This document shows positions 16,503-27,846 of a DNA stretch of 64,000 nt, piece after piece. Numbering within the stretch: position 1 is the first letter of the stretch; each line of letters begins with the position of its first letter. A model generated the notes under the pieces. That model worked only from the letters and a program-made list of their open reading frames with translations, was not told the origin of the DNA and did not search any database. A program made the position numbers and the translations under genes. The stretch covers positions 52,890-116,889 of the forward strand of contig DHNQ01000002.1 in the NCBI GenBank assembly GCA_002409595.1, read 5' to 3'. The DNA is from Dysgonomonas sp. UBA5412 (GTDB taxonomy: Bacteria; Bacteroidota; Bacteroidia; Bacteroidales; Dysgonomonadaceae).

Positions 16503-17414
16503 ATGGCTGATGTATACCATATACCCGCGCTGCTTCACGAGAGTGTAGATGGCATGAATATCCGTACAGATAGCATCTGTGTGGATGTGACCTTCGGAGG
16601 AGGAGGACACTCGAAAGAAATACTTTCCCGTCTTGGAAAGGGAGGGCATTTGTACGCATTTGATCAAGATGAAGATGCTATCCACAATATACCTCAAGAC
16701 GATAAGTTTACATTCATACAAAGCAATTTCTGCTATCTTAAGAATTTTCTGAAATATCATAATGTAGATCAGGTAGACGCTATCTTGGCAGACTTGGGCG
16801 TTTCGTCTCATCATTTTGACGATCAGGATAGAGGATTCTCATTCCGTTTTCAAGATAGCGAATTAGATATGCGTATGAATAAGAGTGGAAACAAAACAGC
16901 CTCTTTTATTCTGAATACCTATACAGAAGAGAAGTTGGCAGATGTATTCTATCTATATGGCGAACTGAAACAATCGAGACGTATTGCGTCTGTTATTGTA
17001 AAAACGCGGAAAGAAACTCCTTATAAGACAGTACGCGATTTGCTTACTACATTAGATTCGTTTGTCGGACGAGGAGAGAAAGAGAAGAAGATATTAGCTC
17101 AAGCCTTTCAAGCTTTGCGTATAGAAGTCAATGAAGAAATGGATACTCTCAAAGAAATGCTCGTTCAGGGATTAGAGATGCTGAAACCGGGAGGACGTTT
17201 TGCTGTCATAACATATCATTCACTGGAAGATAGGTTGGTGAAGAACTTCTTCAAAACGGGAAACTTTGAGGGGAAAATTGAGAAAGACTTTTTTGGGAAC
17301 TTCGAAACTCCATTCAAGTTGGTAAATAATAAAGTTATTGTTCCTACACCTGAGGAAGAAGAACGCAATCCTCGTTCAAGAAGTGCTAAATTGAGAATTG
17401 CAGAAAAAAGATGA
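16503..17414 (+). CDS. rsmH: 16S rRNA (cytosine1402-N4)-methyltransferase RsmH (MraW)
   Basis: A 303-residue SAM-dependent methyltransferase that modifies C1402 of 16S rRNA. Characteristic segments are HIPALLHESVDGM, the SAM-binding loop VDVTFGGGGHSKEIL, ADLGVSSHHFDD and the C-terminal ITYHSLEDRLVKNFF with NPRSRSAKLRIAEK. The length is normal. It starts 2 bases after mraZ, so the two are coupled. Confidence 0.96.
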   Translation: MADVYHIPALLHESVDGMNIRTDSICVDVTFGGGGHSKEILSRLGKGGHLYAFDQDEDAIHNIPQDDKFTFIQSNFCYLKNFLKYHNVDQVDAILADLGVSSHHFDDQDRGFSFRFQDSELDMRMNKSGNKTASFILNTYTEEKLADVFYLYGELKQSRRIASVIVKTRKETPYKTVRDLLTTLDSFVGRGEKEKKILAQAFQALRIEVNEEMDTLKEMLVQGLEMLKPGGRFAVITYHSLEDRLVKNFFKTGNFEGKIEKDFFGNFETPFKLVNNKVIVPTPEEEERNPRSRSAKLRIAEKR

Positions 17415-17451
17415 TTGAGAATACTATTTTCAATATTTAAGGATTAGTATA

Positions 17452-17778
17452 ATGAAGGCAAAAGATATAAAGAAAAAGGTAATGTATATTCTGGGAGGTA
17501 CAGTCTTAACTGAAGACTTCTTCTGGAAAAATGCACGTTTTATTCTTTCTGTTTTTATAATATTAGTGTTATATATCAGTAACAGATATAGTTGTATTGA
17601 GAAAAAAGCAACGATAGAGTCGCTTCAGCATGAACTTAAAGATGCTAAATACGAATCTCAAACAATATCGGCAAAATTGATTGGTGTTAGCCGCGAATCC
17701 GTAGTCGAGGATTTGGTTCAACAAAACGGGGTAGACTTGCAACACACAAAAGATCCGATATATAAAATAAAAAAATAA
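17452..17778 (+). CDS. ftsL: FtsL-like division protein
   Basis: A 108-residue bitopic membrane protein: a cytoplasmic N-terminus of about 28 residues with FFWKNARFIL, one transmembrane helix (about 29-46, LSVFIILVLYISNRYS), and a periplasmic heptad-like segment (KATIESLQHELKDAKYESQT). This is the Bacteroidota form of FtsL, a divisome scaffold that joins FtsB and FtsQ. The sequence itself is poorly conserved; position between rsmH and ftsI and the topology give the call. Confidence 0.8.
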   Translation: MKAKDIKKKVMYILGGTVLTEDFFWKNARFILSVFIILVLYISNRYSCIEKKATIESLQHELKDAKYESQTISAKLIGVSRESVVEDLVQQNGVDLQHTKDPIYKIKK

Positions 17779-17802
17779 GAAACTGACGACGAGTAACAGA
17801 GT

Positions 17803-20007
17803 ATGGCAAAAAAAACGGAGAAAGGAACAAAGAATGTAGCAGTCAGCCGATATGGCTGGATTGTCTTTCTTATGTCTTTCATATTTATTGCAATTGTTGT
17901 CAATATATTTAAAATAAAATATTCAGAAGGTCCTATATGGAGAGAGCTCGGTAGGCAAGAAACTGTAAAAAAAGACAGGGAAATACGCCCGAATAGAGGA
18001 AATATATATGCAGACGATGGACGTTTGCTTGCTACTAGCGAACCTCTTTATGGAATATATGTCGATTTTATGGCAGAAGGTATCAGACCCGATACCCTGA
18101 TGAAATATGTAACTCCACTGGCCGAAGCTTTAGCTAAAAAGTTTCCTGACAGAAATGCAGCACAATATAAGCGAGTGATACTCGATGGATGGAATCTGAG
18201 CCGTAAAGAACTAAAAGAAATAGAGCGCAATAGAGTCAACGGTTCGAATAAAAAAGTGAAAGTACGGAGTCGCTATGTACGTATTATCCGTCCTGATATA
18301 AACTATGTCGATCTGAAAGAATTACGGACATTCCCTTTCTTTAATCAACGAAGCAATAGAAGCGGTTTATTTACAGAAGAAAAAGCCATGAGATTAAAAC
18401 CTTTTGGTCGTTTAGCTGGAAGAACAGTTGGTTCGATATTTAAGGATTTTGAAGATGGAGGAGCCAGCGGATTGGAATTAAAATATGACTCGCTGCTAAA
18501 AGGTATTCCGGGACTTAAAACCCGCCAGCGTGTACAAGGGCGCTGGATTGATGTTGTTCTCGAAGAACCGGTAGATGGTATAGATGTAAAGACAACATTG
18601 AATGTTGATATTCAGGATATGGCAGAAAAAGCCTTGTATAACAAACTTGTGGATACGAGAGCAGAATCCGGAGTTGCCATTGTGATGGAAGTTGCTACAG
18701 GTGAAATCAAGGCTATTACTAATCTCGACAGAGTGTCGGAAGGAGTTTATGCAGAAGGAAATCCGAATGCATTCTCATATATGTCCGAACCCGGATCTAC
18801 GTTCAAAACAGTATCCTTGATGGTTGCGCTCGAAGATGGAGTGGTTACTCCTGAAGATTCGATTATGGTTGGCAATGGACTATTCGAATATAAAGGGCGA
18901 GTGGTGCGCGACCATGACTGGCGTAAGGGTGTAAATAAAGGACGTGTGACAGTAGCAAGGGGAATGTATTCGTCATTGAATGTTGTTATTGCAAAAATGA
19001 TTCTTAAAGGTTATGAAAATGATCCTAAGAAATATATACAGCATATCCATGACCTAGGTATAACAAAAAAAATAGAATGGGACGTTCCTTTGAAAGGAAA
19101 AGAAGGAACTTCTATAATCCGCTTCCCTGACGATAAAGGTAACCCTTGGTCTAAAACCACATTGCCTTGGATGTCGTTTGGTTATGAAACTCAGGTTCCT
19201 CCTATCTACATGCTAATGTTTTATAATGGAATAGCCAATAATGGTAAAATGATAAAACCATTTATCACAAAGGCGTTTATGAAAGATGGAAAAGTGAAGG
19301 AAGAATTTGAGACAGCTGTTATCAATCCTCAGTTATGTTCCGAGAAGACGTTGAAAGAAGTGCAAGATATTCTTCGGGGTGTAGTTACCGATGGTACCGG
19401 TAAGGCAGTTGCCTCAGACCTATTTCCTGTTGCAGGTAAAACCGGTACAGCCATGATTGCTGCACGAGGAGGATATGAAGGATATTATGTTTCATTCTGT
19501 GGCTATTTTCCGGCCGATAAACCTCAATATACATGCTTCGTCGGAATACGCCGTCCCGTAGGATCTCCTTCGGGAGGCTTAATGCCGGGTGCAGTATTTA
19601 AGGCAATTGCTGAAGGAATATATACCAAAAATCTGGTTTCTACTCCTGTTGCAGCTCCGAAAGATACAGTCAATTCTCTGACTCCTATTGTGAAAAATGG
19701 CTCATTGAAGAATACTGAGATCGTATTAAAGAAATTGAATCAACCTTTCACCTTTTCTGGTGATAAAGTCGAATGGGTGAAGGCTTCTACCGATTCGGTG
19801 GCTAACATCTTATTAGAGGATAATAATTCGGTGAAGCAAGGCATTGTTCCTAATGTTGTAGGGATGGGAGCACGTGATGCTATTTATATATTGGAAAATA
19901 AAGGGTTAAGAGTAAACTTAATAGGAGCAGGAAAAGTGAAGAATCAATCCATACCTGCAGGAAGCCGAATAGTGAAAGGTGCAACGATTACAATAGAACT
20001 AAATTAA
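17803..20007 (+). CDS. ftsI: Division transpeptidase PBP3/FtsI with C-terminal PASTA domain
   Basis: A 734-residue class B penicillin-binding protein that cross-links septal peptidoglycan. One N-terminal transmembrane helix (about 15-37) precedes a pedestal domain ([20 protein letters not shown]). The transpeptidase motifs are Ser332-Thr-Phe-Lys335, Ser391-Leu-Asn393 and Lys546-Thr-Gly548. A single PASTA domain closes the protein ([20 protein letters not shown]). PASTA on the division transpeptidase is common in Bacteroidota and Gram-positives but absent in E. coli FtsI. It starts 24 bases after ftsL. Confidence 0.94.
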   Translation: MAKKTEKGTKNVAVSRYGWIVFLMSFIFIAIVVNIFKIKYSEGPIWRELGRQETVKKDREIRPNRGNIYADDGRLLATSEPLYGIYVDFMAEGIRPDTLMKYVTPLAEALAKKFPDRNAAQYKRVILDGWNLSRKELKEIERNRVNGSNKKVKVRSRYVRIIRPDINYVDLKELRTFPFFNQRSNRSGLFTEEKAMRLKPFGRLAGRTVGSIFKDFEDGGASGLELKYDSLLKGIPGLKTRQRVQGRWIDVVLEEPVDGIDVKTTLNVDIQDMAEKALYNKLVDTRAESGVAIVMEVATGEIKAITNLDRVSEGVYAEGNPNAFSYMSEPGSTFKTVSLMVALEDGVVTPEDSIMVGNGLFEYKGRVVRDHDWRKGVNKGRVTVARGMYSSLNVVIAKMILKGYENDPKKYIQHIHDLGITKKIEWDVPLKGKEGTSIIRFPDDKGNPWSKTTLPWMSFGYETQVPPIYMLMFYNGIANNGKMIKPFITKAFMKDGKVKEEFETAVINPQLCSEKTLKEVQDILRGVVTDGTGKAVASDLFPVAGKTGTAMIAARGGYEGYYVSFCGYFPADKPQYTCFVGIRRPVGSPSGGLMPGAVFKAIAEGIYTKNLVSTPVAAPKDTVNSLTPIVKNGSLKNTEIVLKKLNQPFTFSGDKVEWVKASTDSVANILLEDNNSVKQGIVPNVVGMGARDAIYILENKGLRVNLIGAGKVKNQSIPAGSRIVKGATITIELN

Positions 20008-20021
20008 TAAAAAATACAGAT

Positions 20022-21473
20022 ATGAAGTTAAGGGATTTACTAAAGGACATAGATGTAGTTAATATAAAGGGCGACGATAATATAGACGTAACAGGAATAT
20101 TTACCGATTCTCGTAAAGTTATAGATAATGCTGTTTTCATAGCTTTAAAAGGTGTGCAAGTAGATGGACATCAGTATGTAAATAACGCCTTAGATCTCGG
20201 AGCAAAAGTAGTCGTCTATCAGGAAGATATTGATACCTCCAAAGACGAGATTATATATGTAAAAGTAAAAGACAGCGCAGATGCTGCCGGAAAGATTGCC
20301 ACGCTATGGTATGGCGATCCATCGAGCAAATTAAATCTGGTTGGAGTGACCGGAACAAACGGGAAAACAACGACAGCGACATTGCTTTATGATATGTTCC
20401 GAAAATTAGGTTACAAAGTAGGGTTACTATCTACCGTAGCCAACTATATAGATGGAACAGTATTTCATGCTACTCATACCACACCCGATCCGCTTTCGCT
20501 AAACGAAATGCTTGCGAAAATGGTTGATGCAGGCTGTGAATATGCTTTTATGGAAGTTAGCTCTCACGCAATACATCAAAAGCGCATTAGCGGTCTTAAA
20601 TTTAAAGGCGGCATATTTACAAATCTGACACAAGATCATCTTGACTATCATAAAACTATGGCTGAATACTTGAAAGCCAAAAAGATGTTTTTTGATAACT
20701 TGCCTTCAACAGCTTTTGCCCTTACAAATATTGATGATAAAAATGGTCTTGTAATGTTGCAAAATACAAAGGCTAAACAATATACATATTCAGTTCGTAC
20801 ATTAGCCGACTTCAAGGCTAAGATACTAGAAAAACATTTTGATGGAACATCTATCGAAATAAACGGAAAAGAACTGCAAGTCCAATTTGTGGGTGTATTC
20901 AATGTTTATAATCTATTAGCTGTTTATAGCGCGACTGTTTTACTCGGACAAGACCCCGATGAGGCTTTGAGAATATTGAGTACTCTTAAGCCCGTATCGG
21001 GACGATTCGAAACAATCCGTTCTGCTGATGATTATACTGCCATTGTCGATTATGCTCATACCCCCGATGCCTTAACGAATGTACTTGAGGCTATACACGA
21101 AGTCCTTGAAGGAAATGGTAAAGTCATCACAGTTGTTGGTTGCGGAGGAAACAGAGATAAAACAAAGCGTCCGATAATGGCAAGAGAAGCCGTGCGCCTT
21201 AGTGATCAGGTGATTTTGACCTCGGATAATCCTCGATTTGAAGAACCTCAGGCTATTGTAAATGATATGGCAGATGGGCTTAATAGTCAGCAAATGAAAA
21301 AAACGTTGTTGATTGTAGATCGTGAGCAAGCTATCAGAACAGCCTGTACTTTGGCTAAAGCAGGAGATGTTATTCTCATTGCAGGAAAAGGACATGAAGA
21401 TTATCAGGATGTGAAAGGTGTAAAACACCATTTTGATGACAAGGAAATAGTGAAAAATATTTTTGAAGAATAA
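20022..21473 (+). CDS. murE: UDP-MurNAc-tripeptide synthetase, meso-diaminopimelate-adding
   Basis: A 483-residue Mur ligase that adds the third residue of the stem peptide with ATP. The P-loop is [14 protein letters not shown]. The signature DNPR is present at residues 402-405, which marks meso-diaminopimelate as the substrate rather than lysine, so the wall should be the A1-gamma type. Other conserved segments are [13 protein letters not shown] and GKGHEDYQ. It follows ftsI by 14 bases. Confidence 0.95.
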   Translation: MKLRDLLKDIDVVNIKGDDNIDVTGIFTDSRKVIDNAVFIALKGVQVDGHQYVNNALDLGAKVVVYQEDIDTSKDEIIYVKVKDSADAAGKIATLWYGDPSSKLNLVGVTGTNGKTTTATLLYDMFRKLGYKVGLLSTVANYIDGTVFHATHTTPDPLSLNEMLAKMVDAGCEYAFMEVSSHAIHQKRISGLKFKGGIFTNLTQDHLDYHKTMAEYLKAKKMFFDNLPSTAFALTNIDDKNGLVMLQNTKAKQYTYSVRTLADFKAKILEKHFDGTSIEINGKELQVQFVGVFNVYNLLAVYSATVLLGQDPDEALRILSTLKPVSGRFETIRSADDYTAIVDYAHTPDALTNVLEAIHEVLEGNGKVITVVGCGGNRDKTKRPIMAREAVRLSDQVILTSDNPRFEEPQAIVNDMADGLNSQQMKKTLLIVDREQAIRTACTLAKAGDVILIAGKGHEDYQDVKGVKHHFDDKEIVKNIFEE

Positions 21474-21494
21474 AGGAGTATAAAAAAGTAAGAG

Positions 21495-22757
21495 ATGTTA
21501 TATTATCTATTCGATTATCTAGACCAGTTAGACTTTCCCGGAGCGGGGATGTTCAGATATGTATCTTTTCGTGCGGCAATGGCATTAGTCTTGTCTTTGC
21601 TTATATCCACTATTATAGGTAGACGGATTATTGATAAGCTGCAAAAATTACAGATTGGAGAAGTCGTAAGAAATCTTGGTCTGGAAGGACAGCTTAGTAA
21701 AAAAGGAACACCCACAATGGGTGGAATTATAATTATTGTATCCATCCTTGTACCGGTCTTGCTATTAGCCCGTTTAGATAATATATATATCATCCTGATG
21801 CTAATAACTACTATTTGGTTAGGAGTTTTAGGCTTTCTCGATGATTACATCAAAGTCTTTAAAAAAGACAAAGAAGGCTTGCATGGTAAATTTAAGATAA
21901 TAGCTCAAATCGGTCTTGGGCTTATTGTGGGTCTGACTCTTTACCTGAGCCCTAATGTTATTATTCGCGAGAATGTTGAATTTCGAAATGCCGATAATGT
22001 TATCGAGCGAGTAAGCTTTGTTGCAGAAGGAGTTAAATCTACTCAGACCACTATTCTTTTTGTGAAAAATAACAACCTTGATTACGAAGACTTAGTTTCC
22101 TTTATGGGAGAATATGCAGAACCTGCAGCATGGGTTCTCTTCGTTATGATTGTAATATTCATCGTAACAGCCGTATCCAATGGAGCTAATCTGACTGATG
22201 GATTAGATGGTTTGGCAGCAGGTAGTTCCGCTATCATAGGGGTTACATTGGGTATTTTGGCATACGTGTCGGGACATATCGAATTTGCATCTTACCTCAA
22301 TATTATGTTCATCCCCGGCAGTCAGGAGCTGGTAATATTTGCCGCCGCGTTTATAGGGGCCACGGTCGGCTTTCTATGGTATAATGCTTTTCCTGCACAA
22401 GTATTTATGGGTGATACCGGCAGTTTGACCCTTGGTGGTATTATTGGTGTATTTGCCGTAGTGATCCACAAAGAATTACTATTACCAATATTGTGTGGGA
22501 TATTCATGGTCGAAAATTTGTCTGTAATGATACAAGTTCTCTATTTCAAGTTTACAAAAAAGAAATACGGAGAAGGTCGTCGTGTATTTAAAATGACACC
22601 GCTTCATCACCATTTTCAGAAAGCGGGCAATTCCGGGATACAGGCCTTGTTTCAGAAACCAATGGGTGCTGTGCCCGAATCTAAAATAGTAGTCCGTTTC
22701 TGGATAATAGGAATTATATTGGCAGTACTTACATTGGCGACATTAAAAATGCGATAA
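21495..22757 (+). CDS. mraY: Phospho-MurNAc-pentapeptide transferase
   Basis: A 420-residue polytopic inner-membrane enzyme that makes lipid I by moving phospho-MurNAc-pentapeptide to undecaprenyl phosphate. Conserved motifs are [47 protein letters not shown] and the metal-site TPLHHHFQK. It is longer than the E. coli enzyme (about 360 residues) because of an insertion of about 50 residues after the fourth helix (around residues 160-215), usual for Bacteroidota. Confidence 0.95.
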   Translation: MLYYLFDYLDQLDFPGAGMFRYVSFRAAMALVLSLLISTIIGRRIIDKLQKLQIGEVVRNLGLEGQLSKKGTPTMGGIIIIVSILVPVLLLARLDNIYIILMLITTIWLGVLGFLDDYIKVFKKDKEGLHGKFKIIAQIGLGLIVGLTLYLSPNVIIRENVEFRNADNVIERVSFVAEGVKSTQTTILFVKNNNLDYEDLVSFMGEYAEPAAWVLFVMIVIFIVTAVSNGANLTDGLDGLAAGSSAIIGVTLGILAYVSGHIEFASYLNIMFIPGSQELVIFAAAFIGATVGFLWYNAFPAQVFMGDTGSLTLGGIIGVFAVVIHKELLLPILCGIFMVENLSVMIQVLYFKFTKKKYGEGRRVFKMTPLHHHFQKAGNSGIQALFQKPMGAVPESKIVVRFWIIGIILAVLTLATLKMR

Positions 22758-22770
22758 GAAATCATTTTAT

Positions 22771-24105
22771 ATGAATAAGATAATCATACTGGGAGGAGGA
22801 GAGAGCGGAGTCGGTTCGGCTATATTAGCTCAGTCGAAAGGATTCGATGTCTTTTTATCCGACAATGGACCTCTGAAAGATAAATATAAAGTAGAACTTG
22901 ATCTGTACGGTATTCCTTACGAAGAAAAAGGACATACCGAAGATCTTGTTTTGGCTGCAACCGAGATTATTAAGAGTCCCGGCATTCCCAACTATGCACC
23001 TCTTGTTCGTAAAGCAGCAGAGAAAGGTATTCCTATTCTTTCCGAAATGGAATTTGCGAAGAGATATACTTCTGCCAAAATGATTTGTATAACAGGAAGC
23101 AACGGTAAGACCACAACCACTAGTTTGATATATCATATTCTGAAATCAGCCGGTCTGAATGTTGGATTAGGTGGTAATATAGGTAAAAGCTTTGCAAGGC
23201 AAGTGGCTGAAGAAAGCCATGATTATTATGTACTCGAACTAAGCAGCTTTCAACTTGAGAATATGTACTCATTTAAGGCTGATATAGCCATTCTGCTGAA
23301 TATTACACCCGACCATTTGGACAGATACGACCATGATATGCAGAAGTATGTAGATGCAAAAATGCGTATTGCCCGAAATCAGACAGAGACGGATGCTTTT
23401 ATATTTTGGGAGGAAGACCCTATTGTCAGCAAAGAAATAAAGAAACTAGCCTCATCGGGCAGACGTTATACTTTTGCCGAACATAAAGTGGGTAATGCAA
23501 TTGCGTATCTCGATAACAACGAAATAGATATTTGTATGTCTAATTCAAAATTTATTATGGAACAAAGTCAATTGGCAATAGAGGGGCTACATAATTTATA
23601 CAACTCTTTAGCTTCCGGCATAGCCGCAAAGCTATTAGACATTACAAATGATAATTTACGTCATTCGCTTAGCGATTTTCAAGGAGTAGAACATCGTCTC
23701 GAAAAGGTTGCAAAAGTACGAGGCATTCAGTTTATAAATGATTCGAAAGCAACCAATGTCAATTCATGTTGGTATGCACTTCAAAGCATGAAAACCAAGG
23801 TTGTATTGATACTTGGTGGAACAGATAAAGGAAATGATTATACCGAGATAGAGCAACTGGTAAAAGATAAGGTAAAGGCTTTGATCTTTCTCGGTGTTGA
23901 TAATAGTAAGCTGCATAGTTTCTTTGATAAAAAGGTAGATCGGATAGAAGATGCGTCTTCGATGCAAGAAGCTGTCCAAAAGGCATACTCTTTAGCAAGC
24001 GAAGGGGATACAGTTTTACTGTCACCATGTTGTGCAAGTTTCGACTTGTTTAAGAATTACGAAGATCGTGGCGATCAGTTTAAAGAATATGTAAGAAAAT
24101 TGTAG
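22771..24105 (+). CDS. murD: UDP-MurNAc-L-Ala:D-Glu ligase
   Basis: A 444-residue cytoplasmic Mur ligase that adds D-glutamate. It begins with a nucleotide-type fold (ILGGGESGVGSAILA), followed by the ATP loop ITGSNGKTTTTSL, LNITPDHLDRY, FINDSKATN and LILGGTDKGND. The C-terminus LLSPCCASFDLFKNYEDRG is the usual MurD ending. It sits 13 bases after mraY and 6 bases before ftsW. Confidence 0.95.
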   Translation: MNKIIILGGGESGVGSAILAQSKGFDVFLSDNGPLKDKYKVELDLYGIPYEEKGHTEDLVLAATEIIKSPGIPNYAPLVRKAAEKGIPILSEMEFAKRYTSAKMICITGSNGKTTTTSLIYHILKSAGLNVGLGGNIGKSFARQVAEESHDYYVLELSSFQLENMYSFKADIAILLNITPDHLDRYDHDMQKYVDAKMRIARNQTETDAFIFWEEDPIVSKEIKKLASSGRRYTFAEHKVGNAIAYLDNNEIDICMSNSKFIMEQSQLAIEGLHNLYNSLASGIAAKLLDITNDNLRHSLSDFQGVEHRLEKVAKVRGIQFINDSKATNVNSCWYALQSMKTKVVLILGGTDKGNDYTEIEQLVKDKVKALIFLGVDNSKLHSFFDKKVDRIEDASSMQEAVQKAYSLASEGDTVLLSPCCASFDLFKNYEDRGDQFKEYVRKL

Positions 24106-24111
24106 TCAATT

Positions 24112-25359
24112 ATGGAATTCAATTTTTTAGGTAAAGCATTCAGAGGAGATAAGGTTATATGGTGCATCTTTATTGCATTATGTATTATATCTCTGCTTGA
24201 GGTTTTTAGTGCTACCAGCACTATTGCCTATCGTCAACATAGCCATTGGGGACCTATTTTGCGTCATGCAGCATTCCTGCTTATTGGATTTGCCGTAGTC
24301 ATGTTTCTGCAACGAATTCCAAGCCGTTTCTTTTCTGTATTGTTATTGGGGCTTCCCATTTCGGCTATATTGCTTATTATTACGATGTTTATGGGAGAAG
24401 ATGTGAATGGAGCACAACGTTGGTTGGGCATAGGTGCATTCACGATACAGCCTTCAGAGTTTGCTAAAATATCTGCCATTGGCTTTGTAGCCTTCTTTCT
24501 CAGTAAAATGAAACCTGAGAACGAGACTTTTATTTTTAAAATGTTGATTATAGGAATAGGTGGGCTTTGTGTGCTTATTGCTCCTGAAAATCTATCCACA
24601 GCATGCCTTCTTTTTGGAGTTTGTTTCCTTATGATGTTTATTGGTCAGGTGAGTCTCAAAAAATTAGGACTAATTGCCCTTGTCGGTGTCGGCTCGGTTG
24701 TTATTCTGCTCGGAAGTTTGACAATGTTACCCGATTCGTTCGCTAAAGAATATCTTCCCGATCGTTTGTCTACATGGAAAAACCGTATCGAACGACATTC
24801 CGATACAAATCAGGCATCTATATTTGATAAAAACGAAGATGGCTCTATTGCCTATAAAATAACAGACGATAATTATCAGGTGTCTCATGCTAAAATAGCA
24901 ATAGCAAACGGAGGTGTAATTGGTCTTCCCGGTAGCGGAACAGAGCGTGATTTTCTTCCGCAAGCATACTCCGACTTTATCTTTGCTATCATACTCGAAG
25001 AGATGGGATTGCTGGGAGGTCTATTCGTTTTGTTGCTTTATGTGGCACTGATGATAAGGTGTGGAGTACTGGCTTCAAAATGTGAGAAAAAGTTCTCTTG
25101 CTATCTGATTCTCGGTGCAGGGCTTATTCTCACAATACAAGCGATTGCAAATATGGCAGTAGCTGTAAACCTGATTCCTGTAACGGGCCAACCTCTACCA
25201 TTAGTGAGTAGGGGAGGTACCTCTACTATTATTACATGTGCATATTTTGGTATTATTCTTGCTTGTTCTTCCCGGTTGAATAATTCGGAACATGAAGATG
25301 TGGATGAAAGTATTGCTAATGTAGATTTCGAAACTTTTGATGGAGGAAACAAGGAATGA
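24112..25359 (+). CDS. ftsW: Division SEDS glycosyltransferase FtsW
   Basis: A 415-residue SEDS family membrane protein with about ten helices, the peptidoglycan polymerase paired with FtsI. Typical segments are SATSTIAYR, ANGGVIGLPGSGTERDFLPQAYSDFIFAI split around a conserved Glu (IILEEMG), and the C-terminal GQPLPLVSRGGTS. The last codons lie in a 12-base tandem repeat that also contains the murG start, and its stop codon overlaps the first murG ATG by 4 bases. Confidence 0.95.
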   Translation: MEFNFLGKAFRGDKVIWCIFIALCIISLLEVFSATSTIAYRQHSHWGPILRHAAFLLIGFAVVMFLQRIPSRFFSVLLLGLPISAILLIITMFMGEDVNGAQRWLGIGAFTIQPSEFAKISAIGFVAFFLSKMKPENETFIFKMLIIGIGGLCVLIAPENLSTACLLFGVCFLMMFIGQVSLKKLGLIALVGVGSVVILLGSLTMLPDSFAKEYLPDRLSTWKNRIERHSDTNQASIFDKNEDGSIAYKITDDNYQVSHAKIAIANGGVIGLPGSGTERDFLPQAYSDFIFAIILEEMGLLGGLFVLLLYVALMIRCGVLASKCEKKFSCYLILGAGLILTIQAIANMAVAVNLIPVTGQPLPLVSRGGTSTIITCAYFGIILACSSRLNNSEHEDVDESIANVDFETFDGGNKE

Positions 25360-25370
25360 AACAAGGAATG
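25347..25370 (+). repeat. 12-bp tandem repeat duplicating the ftsW-murG junction
   Basis: AAACAAGGAATG occurs twice back to back (25347-25358, 25359-25370), followed by AAACAAT. Each copy holds an AAGGA and an ATG, giving murG two equivalent in-frame start codons (25356 and 25368). Confidence 0.8.
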
Positions 25371-26483
25371 AAACAATTGAAAGTAATAATAAGCGGAGGC
25401 GGTACGGGAGGTCATATATTTCCTGCCATTGCCATTGCCAACACAATAAAGAAGCGTTATCCTCAGTCAGATATTCTTTTTGTAGGAGCAGAGGGACGTA
25501 TGGAAATGGAGAAAGTGCCCACTGCCGGCTATAATATTGTTTCCCTCCAAGTATCCGGATTGAGCCGAAAGAATTTGCTTAAAAATATATCTACTCTTTG
25601 GAAATTTCAGAAAAGCCTTCTCAAAGCAAAAAAAATAATAAAAGATTTTCAACCTGATATCGTCATTGGAGTTGGAGGTTATGTGAGTGGATCAGTGTTA
25701 TACAAAGCTACATCCATGCACATACCAACATTGATACAAGAGCAAAACTCATACGCAGGAATAACAAATAAGTTTTTAGGAAAGAAAGCATCAAAAATCT
25801 GTGTTGCCTACGAAGGTATGGAGCGGTTTTTCCCGAAAGAAAAAATAGTAATAACCGGAAATCCTTGTCGAGAAGAGCTATTCTCTCCTCAGATTACGGA
25901 AGATGAAGCCATTAAGGAATTTAATCTTGATCCTTCTAAAAAAACGATTCTGGTTATTGGCGGTAGCTTAGGTTCTGCCATGCTCAATAAAAGCATACTT
26001 AACTATGCCGAAACGATAGAGGCTAGTGACATACAAATCCTTTGGCAATGTGGCAAATTGTATTCATTTGAGATGAATATGGATTTGGCTGCTAAAGGAA
26101 ATCCTAAGAATATTCATATCCATGAATTTATTTCTCGGATGGATTTGGCATACAAAGCTGCTGATTTAGTTATTTCACGGGCAGGAGCCAGCTCCATATC
26201 CGAACTAAGCCTTTTGGGTAAGCCCGTTATTTTAGTGCCGTCGCCCAACGTTTCAGAAGATCATCAGACAAAGAATGCGATGGCTCTTGTTGATAATGAT
26301 GCAGCAATATTGATTGCAGATAGTGAAGCCATTGAAAAGCTGATTCCAACAGCGTTAGAAGTTGTACAGGACGAAAAAGAATTAAAGACTTTATCTGCAA
26401 ATATATTAAAGATGGCTCAACCTGATTCGGCAAACCGGATTGTAGATGAAGCTCTAAAATTGATAGGAAAAGATAATGAATAA
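25356..26483 (+). CDS. murG: Lipid II synthase MurG (GlcNAc transferase)
   Basis: A 375-residue peripheral membrane GT28 enzyme that adds GlcNAc to lipid I. The N-terminal loop is ISGGGTGGHIFPAIAIA; further motifs are GVGGYVSGSV, LIQEQNSYAGITNK and the donor-site SRAGASSISELSLLGKPVILVP (split here after SISEL). The start at 25356 overlaps the ftsW stop; the alternative start at 25368 would remove four residues (MKQG). It overlaps murC by 8 bases. Confidence 0.95.
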   Translation: MKQGMKQLKVIISGGGTGGHIFPAIAIANTIKKRYPQSDILFVGAEGRMEMEKVPTAGYNIVSLQVSGLSRKNLLKNISTLWKFQKSLLKAKKIIKDFQPDIVIGVGGYVSGSVLYKATSMHIPTLIQEQNSYAGITNKFLGKKASKICVAYEGMERFFPKEKIVITGNPCREELFSPQITEDEAIKEFNLDPSKKTILVIGGSLGSAMLNKSILNYAETIEASDIQILWQCGKLYSFEMNMDLAAKGNPKNIHIHEFISRMDLAYKAADLVISRAGASSISELSLLGKPVILVPSPNVSEDHQTKNAMALVDNDAAILIADSEAIEKLIPTALEVVQDEKELKTLSANILKMAQPDSANRIVDEALKLIGKDNE

Positions 26484-27846
26484 TATTGATTCAATATATT
26501 TTATAGGCATAGGGGGTATCGGGATGAGTAACCTTGCGCGTTATTTCATGTCGAAAGGGAAGAAAGTTGCAGGTTATGATCGTACCGAAACAGCTCTTAC
26601 CAGACAGCTCGTAGATGAAGGCGCAGAAATTCACTATACAGACAGTGTGTCTCTGATTCCTCTTTATTGTAAAGATAAAGACAAAACACTCGTGGTATAT
26701 ACTCCGGCAGTACCCGCGGAGAATGAAGAAGTGAAATACTTTCACGAACATAAATTTGAAGTGCAAAAAAGAGCGCAAGTACTAGGGACAATAACAAAAT
26801 CTAGCAAAGCCCTTTGTTGTGCAGGCACACATGGGAAGACTACTACTTCAAGTATTTTAGCCCATATTTTGAAACAATCTCACCTCGATTGCAACGCTTT
26901 CCTCGGAGGTATATTGAAAAATTATAATAGCAATCTCCTTCTTTCCGATAAGAGTGAGTTTACGGTTGTAGAAGCAGACGAATATGATCGCTCATTCCAT
27001 CATTTGCATCCCTATATGGCTTTGATTACATCTGTCGATCCCGATCATTTAGATATTTATGGTACAGAAGAAGAATATTTGAAAAGCTTCGAAAAATTTA
27101 CAAGTCTTATTCAACCCGGGGGAGCTTTGGTTGTGAAACACAATATAAAATTATTGCCCAAAGTGCAAAATGGTGTTCGTGTTTATACATACTCTATGGA
27201 TAAAGGTGACTTTCATGCACAGAATATTAAAATTGGAGGAGGTGAAATCGTTTTCGATTTTGTGACTCCTTCCGAAACAATCAGAAATATACAATTGGGT
27301 GTGCCCGTAAAAATAAACATAGAGAATAGTGTTGGTTCGATGGCTTTAGCTTGGTTGAATGGTGCAACTTCTGAAGAGTTAAGACATGCTATATCAACCT
27401 TTCAGGGAGCAAAACGTCGTTTCGATTTTTTATTGAAAACCGATAAGATAGTAATGATAGATGACTATGCACACCATCCCAAAGAATTGGCAGCAAGCAT
27501 TAGTTCGGTAAAAGAGCTGTATCCTGACCGAAAGCTAACTGGAATTTTCCAACCACATTTATATAGTCGCACAAGAGATTTTGCTCCGGATTTTGCCGAT
27601 AGCCTTTCTCTTTTAGATGAATTAATCCTTTTGGATATTTATCCTGCGCGTGAGAAACCAATAGAAGGGATAACCTCAAAAGTTATCTTTGATAAGGTTA
27701 CTTGCCCTAAGATATTGTGTAATAAAGAAGAATTATTACCTTTATTACAGTCCAAGAATGATATTGATATATTGCTAACAGTAGGAGCTGGAGATATAGA
27801 TCGGTTACTTCAACCAATAAAAGAAATATTGGAACAAAAACTATGA
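26476..27846 (+). CDS. murC: UDP-MurNAc:L-Ala ligase
   Basis: A 456-residue cytoplasmic Mur ligase that adds L-alanine, the first stem residue. It starts with YFIGIGGIGMSNLARYF, has the P-loop CCAGTHGKTTTSS, EADEYDRSFHHLHP and IDDYAHHPKELAASI, as expected. Order murG-murC-ftsQ is kept as in most dcw clusters, but ddl is absent and so is murF earlier. Confidence 0.95.
   Translation: MNNIDSIYFIGIGGIGMSNLARYFMSKGKKVAGYDRTETALTRQLVDEGAEIHYTDSVSLIPLYCKDKDKTLVVYTPAVPAENEEVKYFHEHKFEVQKRAQVLGTITKSSKALCCAGTHGKTTTSSILAHILKQSHLDCNAFLGGILKNYNSNLLLSDKSEFTVVEADEYDRSFHHLHPYMALITSVDPDHLDIYGTEEEYLKSFEKFTSLIQPGGALVVKHNIKLLPKVQNGVRVYTYSMDKGDFHAQNIKIGGGEIVFDFVTPSETIRNIQLGVPVKINIENSVGSMALAWLNGATSEELRHAISTFQGAKRRFDFLLKTDKIVMIDDYAHHPKELAASISSVKELYPDRKLTGIFQPHLYSRTRDFAPDFADSLSLLDELILLDIYPAREKPIEGITSKVIFDKVTCPKILCNKEELLPLLQSKNDIDILLTVGAGDIDRLLQPIKEILEQKL

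Noticed and set aside
25337..25534. Plus-strand open frame encoding a repeated Arg-Asn-Glu-Thr peptide
   Set aside because: It is the other frame of the 12-bp tandem repeat and the murG 5' end; murG itself is unmistakable.
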